In this document: in pieces, positions 19,012 through 29,345 of the stretch | Numbering within the stretch: the stretch's first letter is position 1 | Layout of the letters: each line of letters begins with the position of its first letter | Source: Richelia sp. SL_2_1 | GTDB taxonomy: Bacteria; Cyanobacteriota; Cyanobacteriia; Cyanobacteriales; Nostocaceae | Length of the DNA stretch: 64,000 nt | Assembly (NCBI GenBank): GCA_012033205.1 | Contig: JAAUSO010000002.1 | Span: 1 to 64,000 of the forward strand | Direction of reading: 5' to 3' | The notes under the pieces: generated by a model | The model's database searches: none | The model's input: only the letters and a program-made list of their open reading frames with translations | Told to the model about the DNA's origin: nothing | Made by a program: the position numbers and the translations under genes

Positions 19012-19902
19012 CTAAATTTCGGCTACAGCCCGTTCAATTAGCCTTTTAGCAAGAGTTTGTGTGCCTGTATGCTCAAAATAGTTGGTGCTGAGGTCGATAA
19101 AAGCGGCGAGATAATCTAACTTATCATCAGCAAAATCAACAAAACCACTCAACTGACTTGTGATTTTTTGAGGAGTTAAATTATTGGAAGATACAGTGTT
19201 GCTCATCCAACCTTTTACAGAATCAAAACTGGAACCGATAAAGTTAAGTTTACCTTCGGAACTATTACCAGGAATTGCATCGTCCATCTGCTTGAATGTG
19301 GAATTATCTTCTAATTCTTTAGGATTCATTCCATTGAGTGCAGATTGAGCTTGTTGGATAAAATCCGGACCAAGAGGAATCAAACCATCAAGGCAGATTA
19401 ATCCTACCATGCGGATATAGGATTCGCCGCTGTATTCACCCAAGGAAGCGACAAAATCGCCAATGCTATCTCCAGGAATACCGTTGATACTGCAAAAAGC
19501 TAGTAATTCGGCAATTAATTTCAAAGATAAATCAATAGTTTGGGCTTTATCCGCTTTGGGAGTAAATCTGTTGATTAAACCTCCAAACAAAGGAATTTTT
19601 CCACTGACTTTATTCGCTAAAGCAGCTGCACCTAAAGCTTTATCAGTGCTGTCAACAGTTTGGTACAACCATAAACCTTTTTGATATCCTTGAGAACGGT
19701 CATTATAAAGATAAATTGCCCGTTCTCCAATGGCTTGTATAAGGCTTTCGTCAGTTTCGCCAGTGACTTCTTTAATCGTATTGACAAAACCGACTGTATT
19801 TTTCCAATGCCCAGGGGTAATAGCATCGAGTGAATTTAGCACCGAAACTGTTAAACCACTAGTTGGTAATTCATCAACCAATTCAAAAATCGGTTTGCTC
19901 AC
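19012..19902 (-). CDS. Conserved-looking protein of unknown function
   Basis: I do not recognise this 296-residue protein. It has no signal peptide and no clear transmembrane helix. It is mainly helical in appearance, with a Gly/Ala-rich stretch (ALGAAALANKVSGKIPLFGGLINRF) near residues 90-115 and a 40-residue Ser/Asn-rich linker near 195-235. A clear ATG start and a GGAG-type ribosome binding site (AAGGAGTC in the coding strand) support it as a real gene. Confidence 0.72.
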   Translation of the reverse strand: MSKPIFELVDELPTSGLTVSVLNSLDAITPGHWKNTVGFVNTIKEVTGETDESLIQAIGERAIYLYNDRSQGYQKGLWLYQTVDSTDKALGAAALANKVSGKIPLFGGLINRFTPKADKAQTIDLSLKLIAELLAFCSINGIPGDSIGDFVASLGEYSGESYIRMVGLICLDGLIPLGPDFIQQAQSALNGMNPKELEDNSTFKQMDDAIPGNSSEGKLNFIGSSFDSVKGWMSNTVSSNNLTPQKITSQLSGFVDFADDKLDYLAAFIDLSTNYFEHTGTQTLAKRLIERAVAEI

Positions 19903-19949
19903 GATAGTAGACTCCTTGATTACTTAATTTATTACTGAAAAAATAGACA

Positions 19950-20085
19950 GGGGATAGTGGATGGTGGTTAGTGGATAGTGGTTAGTGGATGGTGGATAGT
20001 GGACATTTTGTTATCAACCAACAACTATCAACCAACAACTAACAACCAAAAACTAATAACTGTCAACTGTCAACTATCAACTATG
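19950..20085. repeat. Run of GTGGTTAGTGGATA and CAACTATCAAC repeats
   Basis: GTGGATGGTGGTTAGTGG units, then ACAACTATCAACCAAC, then CTGTCAA heptamers fill the gap. The last unit reads TAG in the lipoprotein frame and supplies its stop codon. Confidence 0.9.
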
Positions 20086-20596
20086 CTTTTAATCTAGATA
20101 AACCGCTAAGATTAAATTTCTTCAGCCAAGCTTCTCTATCGGTGGCTGTAAAAGAAGGGCTGCGGGACAATACTTTGACTTGATAACGATCGCTAACTAA
20201 AATCGCTGTTTGAGTATTCCCAACTTCTACCGCTGGATAACCAGAGATTTGTTTGGTGCTATTGGAGAATTTCGCTGCTGCTCCAGGTACGCTGGTAGTA
20301 TCGGAAATCGCCATTACTGCCACATCTTTACCATCTTGTTTCAATTTTGCTTCAGCAAAACCTTTTTTCTCTTGAGTAAAAACTCGCTGATAACCGTCTG
20401 ATGCTTGTGGGAAGAATTTATTAAATTCACTACCTTGAGTTGCATCTTTAGCAACCGCTTGTCCTTTCTTCTGCTGACTACTTTCCTGCTGTACTTGATC
20501 AAAACGTCCTGGTGCTTGTTGAGCGCAGGCTGTTGTCAGTAATACAATCGAAAGAAGTAGAGCTGCTAATATTTTATGCACACGAGGAAAATTCAT
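20081..20596 (-). CDS. Small lipoprotein of unknown function
   Basis: The N-terminus (KILAALLLSIVLLTTACAQQ) is a lipoprotein signal peptide with lipobox LTTAC, so Cys24 should carry the lipid. The mature part is a Gln/Lys-rich linker (about 30-55) followed by a folded domain of about 110 residues without a motif I know. It is 171 residues long and probably sits in the thylakoid, plasma or outer membrane. Confidence 0.8.
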   Translation of the reverse strand: MNFPRVHKILAALLLSIVLLTTACAQQAPGRFDQVQQESSQQKKGQAVAKDATQGSEFNKFFPQASDGYQRVFTQEKKGFAEAKLKQDGKDVAVMAISDTTSVPGAAAKFSNSTKQISGYPAVEVGNTQTAILVSDRYQVKVLSRSPSFTATDREAWLKKFNLSGLSRLKA

Positions 20597-20919
20597 CTTT
20601 TACTCCTAATTTCTAATTTAAGCTTGACCGAATAAAGTATAAAGGATTAACAATTTATACTTTATAACTGATACTTTATGACTCATCCTTTATACTTCAT
20701 ACGTGAATAAACAAAAATTACTTTTTGATAACGTTTGAGTATGTTAATCAACAGTTAAACTTCTTAACCAAACGGCAAATATAAGGTTAAAAGTATTCAA
20801 ATGTCCCTTTAACCTCTAACCTCTAACCCTTAACCTTTGACCTCTAACCTTTAACCTCTAACCTTTAACCTCTAACCTTTGACCTTTGACCTTTAACCTT
20901 TGACCTTTTTTCTTAACTG
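20597..20919. other. Spacer with a long heptamer array
   Basis: At 20811-20906 about 14 tandem TAACCTC/TAACCTT/TGACCTT units lie downstream of the methyltransferase. At 20636-20705 there are short ACTTTAT...TTTATACTT repeats near the lipoprotein start. No gene is visible. Confidence 0.85.
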
Positions 20920-21561
20920 TTAATTTCGATGAGCTATAACAGCATAAAACGGGTCGCCACTTCCCGCACCTAACCACTGGAGGAAATTTGGTGCTGAAGA
21001 TTGATTTATGATTACTTCTGGAGGAGTAAATCCGGGAATCGATTGAAAATAACTTTTAACCAATTCAACCCTGCCTCTTTCACTACTATCGCGCCATGCT
21101 TGAATAGCTTTCTGGTAAAACATTCGGTTAGAAAAACTGATAATTGCTATACCACCGGGTTTGAGGATGCGGTGAATTTCAGTAAATATTGCTTCCGGAT
21201 ACTGCAAATATTGTACAGAAACACAATTGAGAACAGCATCAAATTCTTGGTCTTTGAGCGGTAATTTGGGATTTTCGTTAAGATTTTGGATAAAGTAATT
21301 GTTAAATTGGGGGTTACGTGCTAATTCTTCAACATTCATTCCGTGTCCTTCAACATGACTAAATTGCATTTCATCTGGTAAATGAGACACCCAACTACTC
21401 ATCATGTCAAAAATCCGCGTATTGGGTTGGAGACGTTGACGGTATAAATCTGTCAGTTGCTGAATAAATCCTTCGTCTACATGGGTAACAAAACGAGGCA
21501 GCCCGTAAAATAACTTATCGTCGGTGTCATCCAACTTGATGCGTTGATTTGGTCGAAGCAT
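20920..21561 (-). CDS. Class I SAM-dependent methyltransferase
   Basis: The 213-residue protein resembles the methyltransferase_11 group. RIFDMMSSWVSHLP replaces the usual glycine-rich motif I, LKDQEFDAVLNCVSVQYLQYPEAIFTEIHRILKPGGIAIISFSNRMFY covers motifs II-III with the characteristic LKPGG. The poor motif I makes SAM binding less certain. Substrate unknown. It is divergent from the glycosyltransferase gene. Confidence 0.8.
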   Translation of the reverse strand: MLRPNQRIKLDDTDDKLFYGLPRFVTHVDEGFIQQLTDLYRQRLQPNTRIFDMMSSWVSHLPDEMQFSHVEGHGMNVEELARNPQFNNYFIQNLNENPKLPLKDQEFDAVLNCVSVQYLQYPEAIFTEIHRILKPGGIAIISFSNRMFYQKAIQAWRDSSERGRVELVKSYFQSIPGFTPPEVIINQSSAPNFLQWLGAGSGDPFYAVIAHRN

Positions 21562-21643
21562 TATAAAATTCCCTGGTGTACCACTTTATATATTTTAAAA
21601 ACAGATTTGACAATTAATTTAGTTAAGTTCGACGCTGACTCAG

Positions 21644-21707
21644 AGAAGTCGGGTTTTTACGATAGTTGTGTTATCTCCCAAATATTTGAGGAAAAAACCC
21701 GACTTCT
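21644..21707. repeat. AGAAGTCGGGTTTTT palindrome, copy 3
   Basis: The arms AGAAGTCGGGTTTTT and AAAAAACCCGACTTCT lie between the methyltransferase and the glycosyltransferase. An open frame from 21544 runs through it, which is why that upstream start is not credible. Confidence 0.8.
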
Positions 21708-21780
21708 TCATAGTTGGTTTCATTTTATCGAACTCACATTAGTTCACTTAAGTTCGTTATCTGCAATATTTACTAATCAA

Positions 21781-23552
21781 ATGTTATCTAAACTAAAGTT
21801 CTCTTTGATTAAACTAAATTTTTTCACTTGGACTGTTTGTCCTTATTTAAGTTTATTAGTTTGGATAATTCCCCTATTGTTATTAGGTATAGAAAATCAT
21901 AGTTTGATGGCTCATGATGAGGGACTTTATGCTTGGCGATCGCGATTAATGTATGATTCGGGAGACTGGATAAATCCTTGGAAAAGTCCCCATCATAAAA
22001 CACCCGGTTTCTATTGGTTAATCGCTGTTTTTTACAGTTTGTTTGGTATTAATGAAGTTAGCGTTCGTTTACCAAATATGATTGCTGGTATTTTGAGTGT
22101 TTTTATTGTATATGAAATAGGCAAAATATTATTAACTAAAAAAGTTGCTTGGCTTGCTGCTGCTATTTTGAGTGTAGAGTTTCTTTGGCTGCAATATTCT
22201 CGTTTAGGAACTCCAGATGTACCACTGGTGTTTTTGATACTTCTAGGAATCTTTTCTTTATTAAAAGCAGAATTAAATTTTAAACATCGTTATATTTGGG
22301 GTTTGATTGCTGGCTGTAGTTTTGCTCTCAGTTTTTTACTAAGAAGCTTTATGATTTTTCCTCCGCTAATAGCTTTGTTGCCTTATTTAATATTACAGCA
22401 TCGCCGTCATCATCATTTAGCAAATCCTATGTTATATCTAGGATTTTTTTTAGGATTGTTGCCGACTATAATTTGGCTGAGACTTAGTTTTTACGGTTTG
22501 GCGATGATAGTTTTACACAATTAATAAATTTTGTTATTCAACAAGGTTCAAGTGAACGGGAAAATAATAACTGGATTTATTATTTTTGGCATATTCCTAT
22601 TTTAGCTTTTCCTTGGTCATTTCATTGTTTATTAGGTGCAGGTTTATTAATTAAGGATTTTTTCTCTAAATATAATTTTAACTTTGCGGAAGAAACTGAT
22701 ATTTATAATTATAAAAATTGGCAATATTCTCATCAAAATAGCGAGCAAGATGTTACCACTACAAAGAAAAATTTATTATTGTTAATAGGGTTTCCGCTGA
22801 TTTTATTTATCGAATTGAGTATTTTTTCAACTCGCTTATCTCATTACAGTCTTGCTTTATATCCTTTTATTGCTTTATTAGCTGCGGTTGGATTGAATTG
22901 GCTGGGAAACATTTGGGATAAAGAAATCAAAGAAATAAAAATACAAATAGAAATACAAAATATATCTTTATTTTCACCAATGGGTTTATCGTCAACTCGT
23001 ATTTTGCAAACTATAAACTATATCTTTGCAACACTGGCTATTTTACTTTTATTAGGAAGTGTGGTAATTTTTGTAATTAGCGATCGCGATGGTGAAATCC
23101 GCAATTATGCAATCATTGGTTTAGTATTGGGGCTAAGCTGGTTAACTTTACCTTTAATTTGGGTTGCTCGTTGTCGCTTTGGTAAAAATTTGATTTCAGC
23201 TCGTTATTGGATAGCAGCTTGGTTGATTTCCGCTTGGTTGACTTTAGCCGTAACTGGTAGTTTGGGATTTTTAAGCAACTATAACCCCGACTTCCGAGCA
23301 TTTTTACAGCAGCCTGAAATTGCTCAAATTTTGCAAAATTATCCGATTAATTTCATCGATGTTGATGGTAAAACTGGAGTACTAATCAATTTCTATACTC
23401 CAAAACATGGAAAAAAAATAAATATCAATCAAGTGTCTCAACTTGCGATTCCTAGTTACGCTTGGATACCCGAAGAGCAAGTTTCAAGAATATTGCAACC
23501 CCATCAAATTATTGGTGAAGTGCAAAATTATCAATTGATTAAATTAGAATAA
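21781..23552 (+). pseudogene. GT-C (ArnT/PMT-like) glycosyltransferase, frameshifted
   Basis: This is an integral-membrane glycosyltransferase of the family 39/83 type, which transfers sugars from polyprenyl-phosphate carriers. The first piece (21781-22524) has a first helix and then MAHDEGLYAWRSRLMY, the acidic loop motif expected in GT-C enzymes, plus several helices. The second frame continues from about 22500 (GDDSFTQLINFVIQQGSS...) to 23552. A missing base near 22499 (GGTTTGGCGATGAT) explains the break. The repaired protein has about 590 residues. The acceptor could be lipid or protein; nothing nearby tells which. Confidence 0.82.
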
Positions 23553-23599
23553 AAACTCCGCGTTACTCTGCGTAAACCTTTGCGCTCCTCTGCGTTAAA

Positions 23600-23628
23600 T
23601 AGATATTTAATTATTTAATTATTTAATT
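23600..23628. repeat. AATTAAAT tandem octamer at the hisC 3' end
   Basis: Three to four copies of TTTAATTA run into the hisC stop codon, which the repeat supplies (TAA in the coding strand). Confidence 0.85.
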
Positions 23629-24681
23629 ACCCTCAATCAACTTACCCAAAGCCTCAACTAATACTTGATTTTCCTCATCCGTACCAACAGTAATTCTTAA
23701 CTTATCTTCCAACCCTTTTTCTAGAAAATATCTAATCCAAATACCTTGTTCCTTCAACCTTAAATACAAATACTCCGCATTACCTTGAGGAGGTTGAACT
23801 AATAAAAAATTAGTGTGAGAATCCCAAACATTGAAACCTAATTTTTTCAAATCTATTGATAACTTATCCCGCGATATTTTAACCTTTTCCACACAATAAT
23901 TCTTATAATCTTGGTCACGAATTGCAGCAGCACCGACAGCACAAGCGATAGCATCAATATTGTGACTATCTTTAACTTTGTACAAACCCTGCAATAAATT
24001 AGGATTAGCAATTGCGAAACCTAATCTTATCCCCGCAAGTGAATATCCCTTCGATAAAGTACGAATAGAAATTACATTATTAAACTCTTTAACTAGAGAT
24101 AAAGCATCACCATTACCAAAATCTACATAAGCCTCATCAATAACCAAAATACCAGATAATCTTGTTGCTAATTCCCGTAAATCTTTTATTGGTACAATAT
24201 GTCCAGATGGACTATTAGGAGTAGCAATAATTGTTACTGCACCATCATTTTTTACTAATTCTTCTATCGGTAATTGATAATTTAGTGGATAATCAATTTC
24301 TACTTTTTGGGCTGCTTGCATTTCTACCAAATTACGGTAAAGTATGTAGGTAGGCATGGGATAAACCACTTTTCTATCCGAATCCGTACAAGCGCGAATT
24401 ATTAAATTCAACACTTCATCACTACCATTACCAACAATTATCCAATCAGCAGGAATATTCAAAACTTCACTAATAGCATTACGAAAATCGGTAGCAGAAG
24501 CATTAGGATATCGTCGTAACCATTCCCAATCGAAGTTTTGTAAAACTTCTTTCACTTTAGGAGAAGGAGGATAAGGATTTTCGTTACTATTAAGCTTGAT
24601 AATCTTACTACCGGGTTTCGGCTGTTCCCCTGGAATATATCCAGTCATTGCATCAACTTCAGCGCGGAAGAAGCTAGTCAT
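23623..24681 (-). CDS. hisC: Histidinol-phosphate aminotransferase
   Basis: HisC converts imidazole-acetol phosphate and glutamate to L-histidinol phosphate in histidine synthesis. The 352-residue protein has KLNSNENPYPPSP, the substrate/PLP region VGNGSDEVLNLI, LVIDEAYVDF and the PLP lysine in RTLSKGYSLAGIRLGF. The start ATG is preceded upstream by an ATTTTGG/ATTTTAG repeat. It is not adjacent to other his genes, as is common in cyanobacteria. Confidence 0.94.
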   Translation of the reverse strand: MTSFFRAEVDAMTGYIPGEQPKPGSKIIKLNSNENPYPPSPKVKEVLQNFDWEWLRRYPNASATDFRNAISEVLNIPADWIIVGNGSDEVLNLIIRACTDSDRKVVYPMPTYILYRNLVEMQAAQKVEIDYPLNYQLPIEELVKNDGAVTIIATPNSPSGHIVPIKDLRELATRLSGILVIDEAYVDFGNGDALSLVKEFNNVISIRTLSKGYSLAGIRLGFAIANPNLLQGLYKVKDSHNIDAIACAVGAAAIRDQDYKNYCVEKVKISRDKLSIDLKKLGFNVWDSHTNFLLVQPPQGNAEYLYLRLKEQGIWIRYFLEKGLEDKLRITVGTDEENQVLVEALGKLIEGN

Positions 24682-24776
24682 TCGATTTTGGATTTTAGAT
24701 TTTGGATTTTGGATTGACTTTACAAATAAATTCGAGGGCTTAAAGATTTTGAATTTTAGTCTTAAAAAATATTTTA

Positions 24777-26177
24777 TTACTCAATCGGTAAATCGCGGAG
24801 AAAATAGAATTTATCGCTGTTCCAATCGGTACCTTTGATTCGTCCTAAGTAACCTGTTAAAGGTGAAGATAGTTCGATGAGAATTTCGTGCATTTCTTGA
24901 CGGTTTAATGATTGAGGAGGCTTTGAATAGCCATAAGCTCCATAAAGGGTTGCAACTTCAATGTATTTATCTCCAGTATTTTCTTGATGCTTTTTAACAA
25001 TTTCTATTAAGTGCGATCGCAATTTTATATTATTCTCTATTTTGCTTATATAACCAATAATTTTATCGTCAGCTAAACCAAAAGGCTCTTGTTGTAAACA
25101 TTGCTTTAATTCAAATAAGTTAATACAGCCTTGATAATTGGATTGTAATTTTACAAGCTTTTCTAATATTTCTGGGGTAATTACGTTCATTTGATTGTTT
25201 TGTGCAGTTAAAATAGCATCTTTAGTTAGTTCTCCAGCAGCGAGAATTATTTTGACGCAAAAGTCATAAATTTGTGGAAGATGAGCGTGTCCAAGTTTTA
25301 TTAATTGCCCCGGTGTACCACTAGGAACTTTTTCACTTTTGGTAGCTTTACATTCTCCGACAACAGGATAAGGAGATTCGCAATAAAAATCAACACCTCC
25401 AGCACCTCCCAACTTTTCTGGATCTAAGTTGGCTTTAGGATTAGTATTAGAACATGAAAATCCTAGTTTAATAAAACTTTTACGTACCAGTCTCTCAAAT
25501 TCATTACCATCGCTAGAATTTCCCACTTCAGCAATCTTTTTAATCCAAGCTAATTCTGAATCAATATTATTTACTGTTTGTTGATTACTCCAACCTAAGA
25601 ATATATTAATATTTTTTTCTAATTGTTTCGCTGCTGGATTATTAATAGCTAAAGGTGATAAAACGTCTAGTAATTCTTCTAATTCTGGATGCTGGGGTGG
25701 TTCGAGTTTTTCTAGCTGACGCTTGCGAGTCGCGAAGATGTTATCGGGTAATACTGGATTTGCGTCGGAAACTGTTAAATAATTAGGTAAACCGACAAAT
25801 TTTCCTAACTTATTTGATTCTATTTTTACTGATATCTCGTAAGGCTGAGATAATTTATAAAGACGTAAATAACATAGAAAAATATGCTGTTGTTGATGCA
25901 GTATTTTATCTAATGCATCTTGCGCCCAGATTGTTAACCGAGATAATCTTTCTAGGGATAGACTTTCATCAAGAATTTGTGTTAGTTCACATTTAGCCCA
26001 AGCTTGGATTGAGACTTTTTCTTCTATAGCGAATAAATCTACCGGATAAAGCGCAAATTTTTGTCCGGGACGAATAAACATCTTGGGAATAGCAGCAATA
26101 ATTCGTCCTTGAATTAAAGCTGCAATATCGGAAGTAGGTAAACATAATGCTGTTGAAATCGGAAGCAGCAAATTCAT
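24777..26177 (-). CDS. DUF1802-like protein with PD-(D/E)xK nuclease domain
   Basis: The 466-residue protein starts LLPISTALCLPTSDIAALIQGRIIAAIPKMFIRPGQKFALYPVD, a cyanobacterial DUF1802-type N-terminus. Residues 205-320 form a restriction-endonuclease-like domain: NEFERLVRKSFIKLGF helix, then GGVDFYCESPYPVVGECKATK with D263, E275 and K277 as the D...ExK catalytic set. A C-terminal region of about 120 residues follows. It starts 2 nt after the ATPase gene stop and so is in one operon with it. DNA cleavage is inferred from the motif; the biological role is unknown. Confidence 0.82.
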   Translation of the reverse strand: MNLLLPISTALCLPTSDIAALIQGRIIAAIPKMFIRPGQKFALYPVDLFAIEEKVSIQAWAKCELTQILDESLSLERLSRLTIWAQDALDKILHQQQHIFLCYLRLYKLSQPYEISVKIESNKLGKFVGLPNYLTVSDANPVLPDNIFATRKRQLEKLEPPQHPELEELLDVLSPLAINNPAAKQLEKNINIFLGWSNQQTVNNIDSELAWIKKIAEVGNSSDGNEFERLVRKSFIKLGFSCSNTNPKANLDPEKLGGAGGVDFYCESPYPVVGECKATKSEKVPSGTPGQLIKLGHAHLPQIYDFCVKIILAAGELTKDAILTAQNNQMNVITPEILEKLVKLQSNYQGCINLFELKQCLQQEPFGLADDKIIGYISKIENNIKLRSHLIEIVKKHQENTGDKYIEVATLYGAYGYSKPPQSLNRQEMHEILIELSSPLTGYLGRIKGTDWNSDKFYFLRDLPIE

Positions 26178-26179
26178 AT

Positions 26180-28051
26180 TTAATCAACTATAGGTAGATT
26201 TAGGTCGATACTATCAGAACTACTATCAAAGCTTTGAGGAATGCTGATTGGTAAATCATCATCAGTTAAATTGCTTGGTTGTTCTCCCGATGGTTCGCTG
26301 AGTATTTCTCTAACTAAAGGATTACTAATTGCTATTTTTTCCTGTTTGATAAAATCAAAAATTTGTTCTTCAGTTAGCTCGTAACTTTTACAGTTACGCT
26401 GTACAAACCAAATAGCTAAAAGAGGTTTAATATCTTGGCTTTGCAACATTACCCATTCACCACCTTGATGATGCAAAAGTTGTTTTAAACATTTGTTGGG
26501 TATAGATGCTCCAGAATTAATCTTTTTCGAGCGAACTAAACAACCGCGAGTAATATCAAATTTTTCATATTCAATTAGTCTTTTTAGTGCTGCTCCTACA
26601 GCCTTTCCACCAGATTGCTGAATGACATCAACACCAATTTTGACTTTGCTCTCATTACCAATAATTTTGAAGTCAATATATCCTTTGTCTGCTGCTTTAG
26701 CTTGAATATCTTCGACTTCTTCAATATTAATTCCTTCTAATTTTTCACCCTTTAAACTTGAGAATGCGAATCTAAGTGCTTTGGAAATTGCTTCTTCATT
26801 TTCGATTAATTCATCAATAGAAGCTTCAATATTGGTTAATTCGTTTTGATAATATTCTTTTACTGGATTCGATTTAGTTGGTAGATAGACAAAATTTTCT
26901 GCACACCACTTTAAAAGTGACCTTATAGTCGGTTTACTTTTACCAAATTCTCTCAGCTTATCTTCATTAAAAGGATAAACTGGGTGTGGTGGAGTAACTT
27001 GATTTTCTTCGTAGAAAACTTGCAGCCATTGACTAACAATTGCCACAATATCATTAGCATTGGGATTGTTTAATTTTAAAGGTTGTCTATCTAACTGCTC
27101 GCTGACTAATCGATCGATGACGGCTTCAACTTGTGGTAAAGACCTGATTGCTACATTCCAAGTGCCAGGATACATTGCCAAAACAAAAACACAACGTTTG
27201 AGGTTGTTGTATAAGTCTTTTGCTAAACTTGCAACTACTTGTGCTGAGAGCAAACCATATTCATTAACTTCTGTATTATCTAATTCATCAAAACAAATTA
27301 CAGGGACTTTATAATCGCTGATAATATCTAAAATCTGACGAACTGTTTTTAATCCTTCCGCTTCTTTATCATTTTTATCGTAATTTGGTAATCCCATTAC
27401 TTCAGCTTGATTTTGAGTTAAATCTAATCCAGCCAGCCAATAATTAGCATAGTTAGTATGGACAGAAGATAGCGTCCATAAAATGGCTTTTATCAAATAA
27501 GGATTAGTAATATCGGGTTTATTTGGAAGAATAAGTTCAGTTAATTTATCAACAAATTTAGTTGAGTATTTTTTCAAGTATGTTGGGTAAATATTCTGAA
27601 TATATTGTTGTGGTGTATAATCCCATCCTGTAGCTTCATTAATTAAAGCCGCTGCGATTTCTTGCCACTGCATTACATTTTTACTACCATGCGCTCTCAA
27701 ACTAGAAGCCAAAGTTTGCAGAAATTCGTATTTAATCTGATTTAAATTATCATACTTGCCCATATAGATAAATAAAGCATTATCTTCTGTCTGCAAGCGA
27801 TGTCGAATTCGACTGATAATATGACTTTTACCTGCTCCTTTTTCAGCAATAATTGTAATCCCTACAGTTTCACGTTCCCCTTTACTAACTTTATCTACTG
27901 CATCAAAAACAGCATTGGAAGCATGAGCATTAATTGAAGGGACATCGGGAAAACTTTTTCCCCATATTTGTGATGAACGGACAACAATATGTCCTGCGAA
28001 GGGATTTTTATTCCTAATAAGTTCATCAATTAAAGATGTGTTACCAATCAT
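26180..28051 (-). CDS. P-loop ATPase of the wHTH-ATPase-nuclease operon
   Basis: The 623-residue protein has Walker A AEKGAGKS (69-76) and Walker B VICFDE (251-256, D255/E256), so it should be an active AAA/STAND-like ATPase. The C-terminal third (about 420-570) has KGYIDFKIIGNESKVKIGVDVIQQ, which recalls a degenerate nuclease or DNA-binding fold, and ends in an acidic tail. No transmembrane segment is present. It lies 34 nt downstream of the winged-helix gene and 2 nt upstream of the nuclease gene, all minus strand. A motor or loader guiding the nuclease is a reasonable inference. I know no named family for it. Confidence 0.78.
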   Translation of the reverse strand: MIGNTSLIDELIRNKNPFAGHIVVRSSQIWGKSFPDVPSINAHASNAVFDAVDKVSKGERETVGITIIAEKGAGKSHIISRIRHRLQTEDNALFIYMGKYDNLNQIKYEFLQTLASSLRAHGSKNVMQWQEIAAALINEATGWDYTPQQYIQNIYPTYLKKYSTKFVDKLTELILPNKPDITNPYLIKAILWTLSSVHTNYANYWLAGLDLTQNQAEVMGLPNYDKNDKEAEGLKTVRQILDIISDYKVPVICFDELDNTEVNEYGLLSAQVVASLAKDLYNNLKRCVFVLAMYPGTWNVAIRSLPQVEAVIDRLVSEQLDRQPLKLNNPNANDIVAIVSQWLQVFYEENQVTPPHPVYPFNEDKLREFGKSKPTIRSLLKWCAENFVYLPTKSNPVKEYYQNELTNIEASIDELIENEEAISKALRFAFSSLKGEKLEGINIEEVEDIQAKAADKGYIDFKIIGNESKVKIGVDVIQQSGGKAVGAALKRLIEYEKFDITRGCLVRSKKINSGASIPNKCLKQLLHHQGGEWVMLQSQDIKPLLAIWFVQRNCKSYELTEEQIFDFIKQEKIAISNPLVREILSEPSGEQPSNLTDDDLPISIPQSFDSSSDSIDLNLPIVD

Positions 28052-28085
28052 ATTTATTAAAACTTAATAAGTGACAAAAAAAGGT

Positions 28086-28754
28086 TTAATTTTGCAATTT
28101 GGAAGCGTAGCAACGCAATCCATCTAATTCAGTAGTGATAGAATCTTCTATTTTGTCCGCAGCACTATCTTCTACACTTCCACCTTCTAGTTGAAAAATA
28201 TCTTCTGCTTGCATTTCTAACAGCCATTCACTGAACTGTTTACGAGAAACGCGATCGCCAATTTCTCTCCTAATCCGATAAATCGGCACCAAGTTATTGA
28301 AGTTGTAATCTCGGTTCAAATTGTCGTAAACCTCTAATGCAAATTGCTCAAACTCCTTATAAGACGCGATCGCATTATTTAAAGATTTTCCATTTTGGGT
28401 TTGCGGTGCAGGTGCAGAATTAACGCTACTCTCAACCTCTCCAATCCACCTCAGCAAAGCATTTGCAGCCCAAGTTCCGACAATTGTCCCTTCAAATTCA
28501 AAATCAGGATTTTTCAAACCTTCACCCAGCATTTCTACACCCTTATCAGTCAGAAAAACTAGTTCTAGGCGTTTTTGAGTTGTAATTGCGATTGCACCAA
28601 CTGTTTCTAATTCTTTTAAATATTTTTGGTAATCTTTTGCGCTTTGTTTTTTACGTTTGACTTTATCAGTTACTTCAGTTCTCTTTACTTCCTGCTTCGT
28701 TCCCCCTAATGCCCACAAAGCCAGTAGAACGCGAGTTTTATTTGAATCAGTCAT
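28086..28754 (-). CDS. Two-domain winged-helix protein, first gene of the ATPase-nuclease operon
   Basis: Residues 4-108 (NKTRVLLALWALGGTKQEVKRTEVT...VFLTDKGVEMLG) look like a winged-helix domain and closely match the C-terminal domain of the protein at 29346-30326. Residues 130-200 (LVPIYRIRREIGDRVSRKQFSEWLLEMQAEDIFQLEGG) look like a second winged helix. The protein has 222 residues and an acidic linker between domains. It is probably a DNA-binding subunit or regulator of the operon; the specific role is unknown. Confidence 0.75.
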   Translation of the reverse strand: MTDSNKTRVLLALWALGGTKQEVKRTEVTDKVKRKKQSAKDYQKYLKELETVGAIAITTQKRLELVFLTDKGVEMLGEGLKNPDFEFEGTIVGTWAANALLRWIGEVESSVNSAPAPQTQNGKSLNNAIASYKEFEQFALEVYDNLNRDYNFNNLVPIYRIRREIGDRVSRKQFSEWLLEMQAEDIFQLEGGSVEDSAADKIEDSITTELDGLRCYASKLQN

Positions 28755-29345
28755 TATTTTTACTTTTATGTTTTTATACGTATTATATATTACACTTGGA
28801 TTATCAAATACAAACGCTTTATTCCAAAAAAGTACTTAAATATATCTAATGCATTCAATATGGATAAATAAATATATTGATAATGGTTTAATTAGTTAAA
28901 TAGAGTTAAATAATTAATCAGAAAATTTTACATTAAATTACAATAATCCAGGGCGAAAATGCACCCAAATTCGCCCGAAACAAGCACTGCTCAAACATTG
29001 CATTCAATCGTGTAATCTGCGTTTATTTATCGTTAAAAATAGCGTGGTAGATAATAATAAAATCATTGGAAATAGAGGTTTAGATGCACTCTATACAATC
29101 GCACAAACCACCAACTTGATGACAAAATAATAGCCAAAAACTTGCCGAGTCATCATATCGATCAAAAGCAAACTAAGGTATCTATCTAACCCTGGTTATT
29201 TCATTAGTTTGCTTGCTAGTCAGATTACCATTGCTTATATTCGTCGCTTTTCCGAAAACCTACAGCCTTGTTTATGTTCAATTCATTCCTAACTCATCAC
29301 ACAGTTAATAGGGAACACCCTGACAACATTCACACCATTTGATAG
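28755..29345. other. Spacer between the two winged-helix genes
   Basis: About 590 AT-rich bases have no ORF that I can support. GGGCGAAAATGCACCC and an adjacent TTCGCCC near 28951-28977 could form a hairpin. The operon promoter for 28754 should be in the right-hand sense, close to 28760-28900. Confidence 0.4.

Noticed and set aside
21544-21780. Upstream extension of the glycosyltransferase to 21544
   Set aside because: It runs through a palindromic repeat and overlaps the divergent methyltransferase start; the ATG at 21781 begins the family-like sequence.
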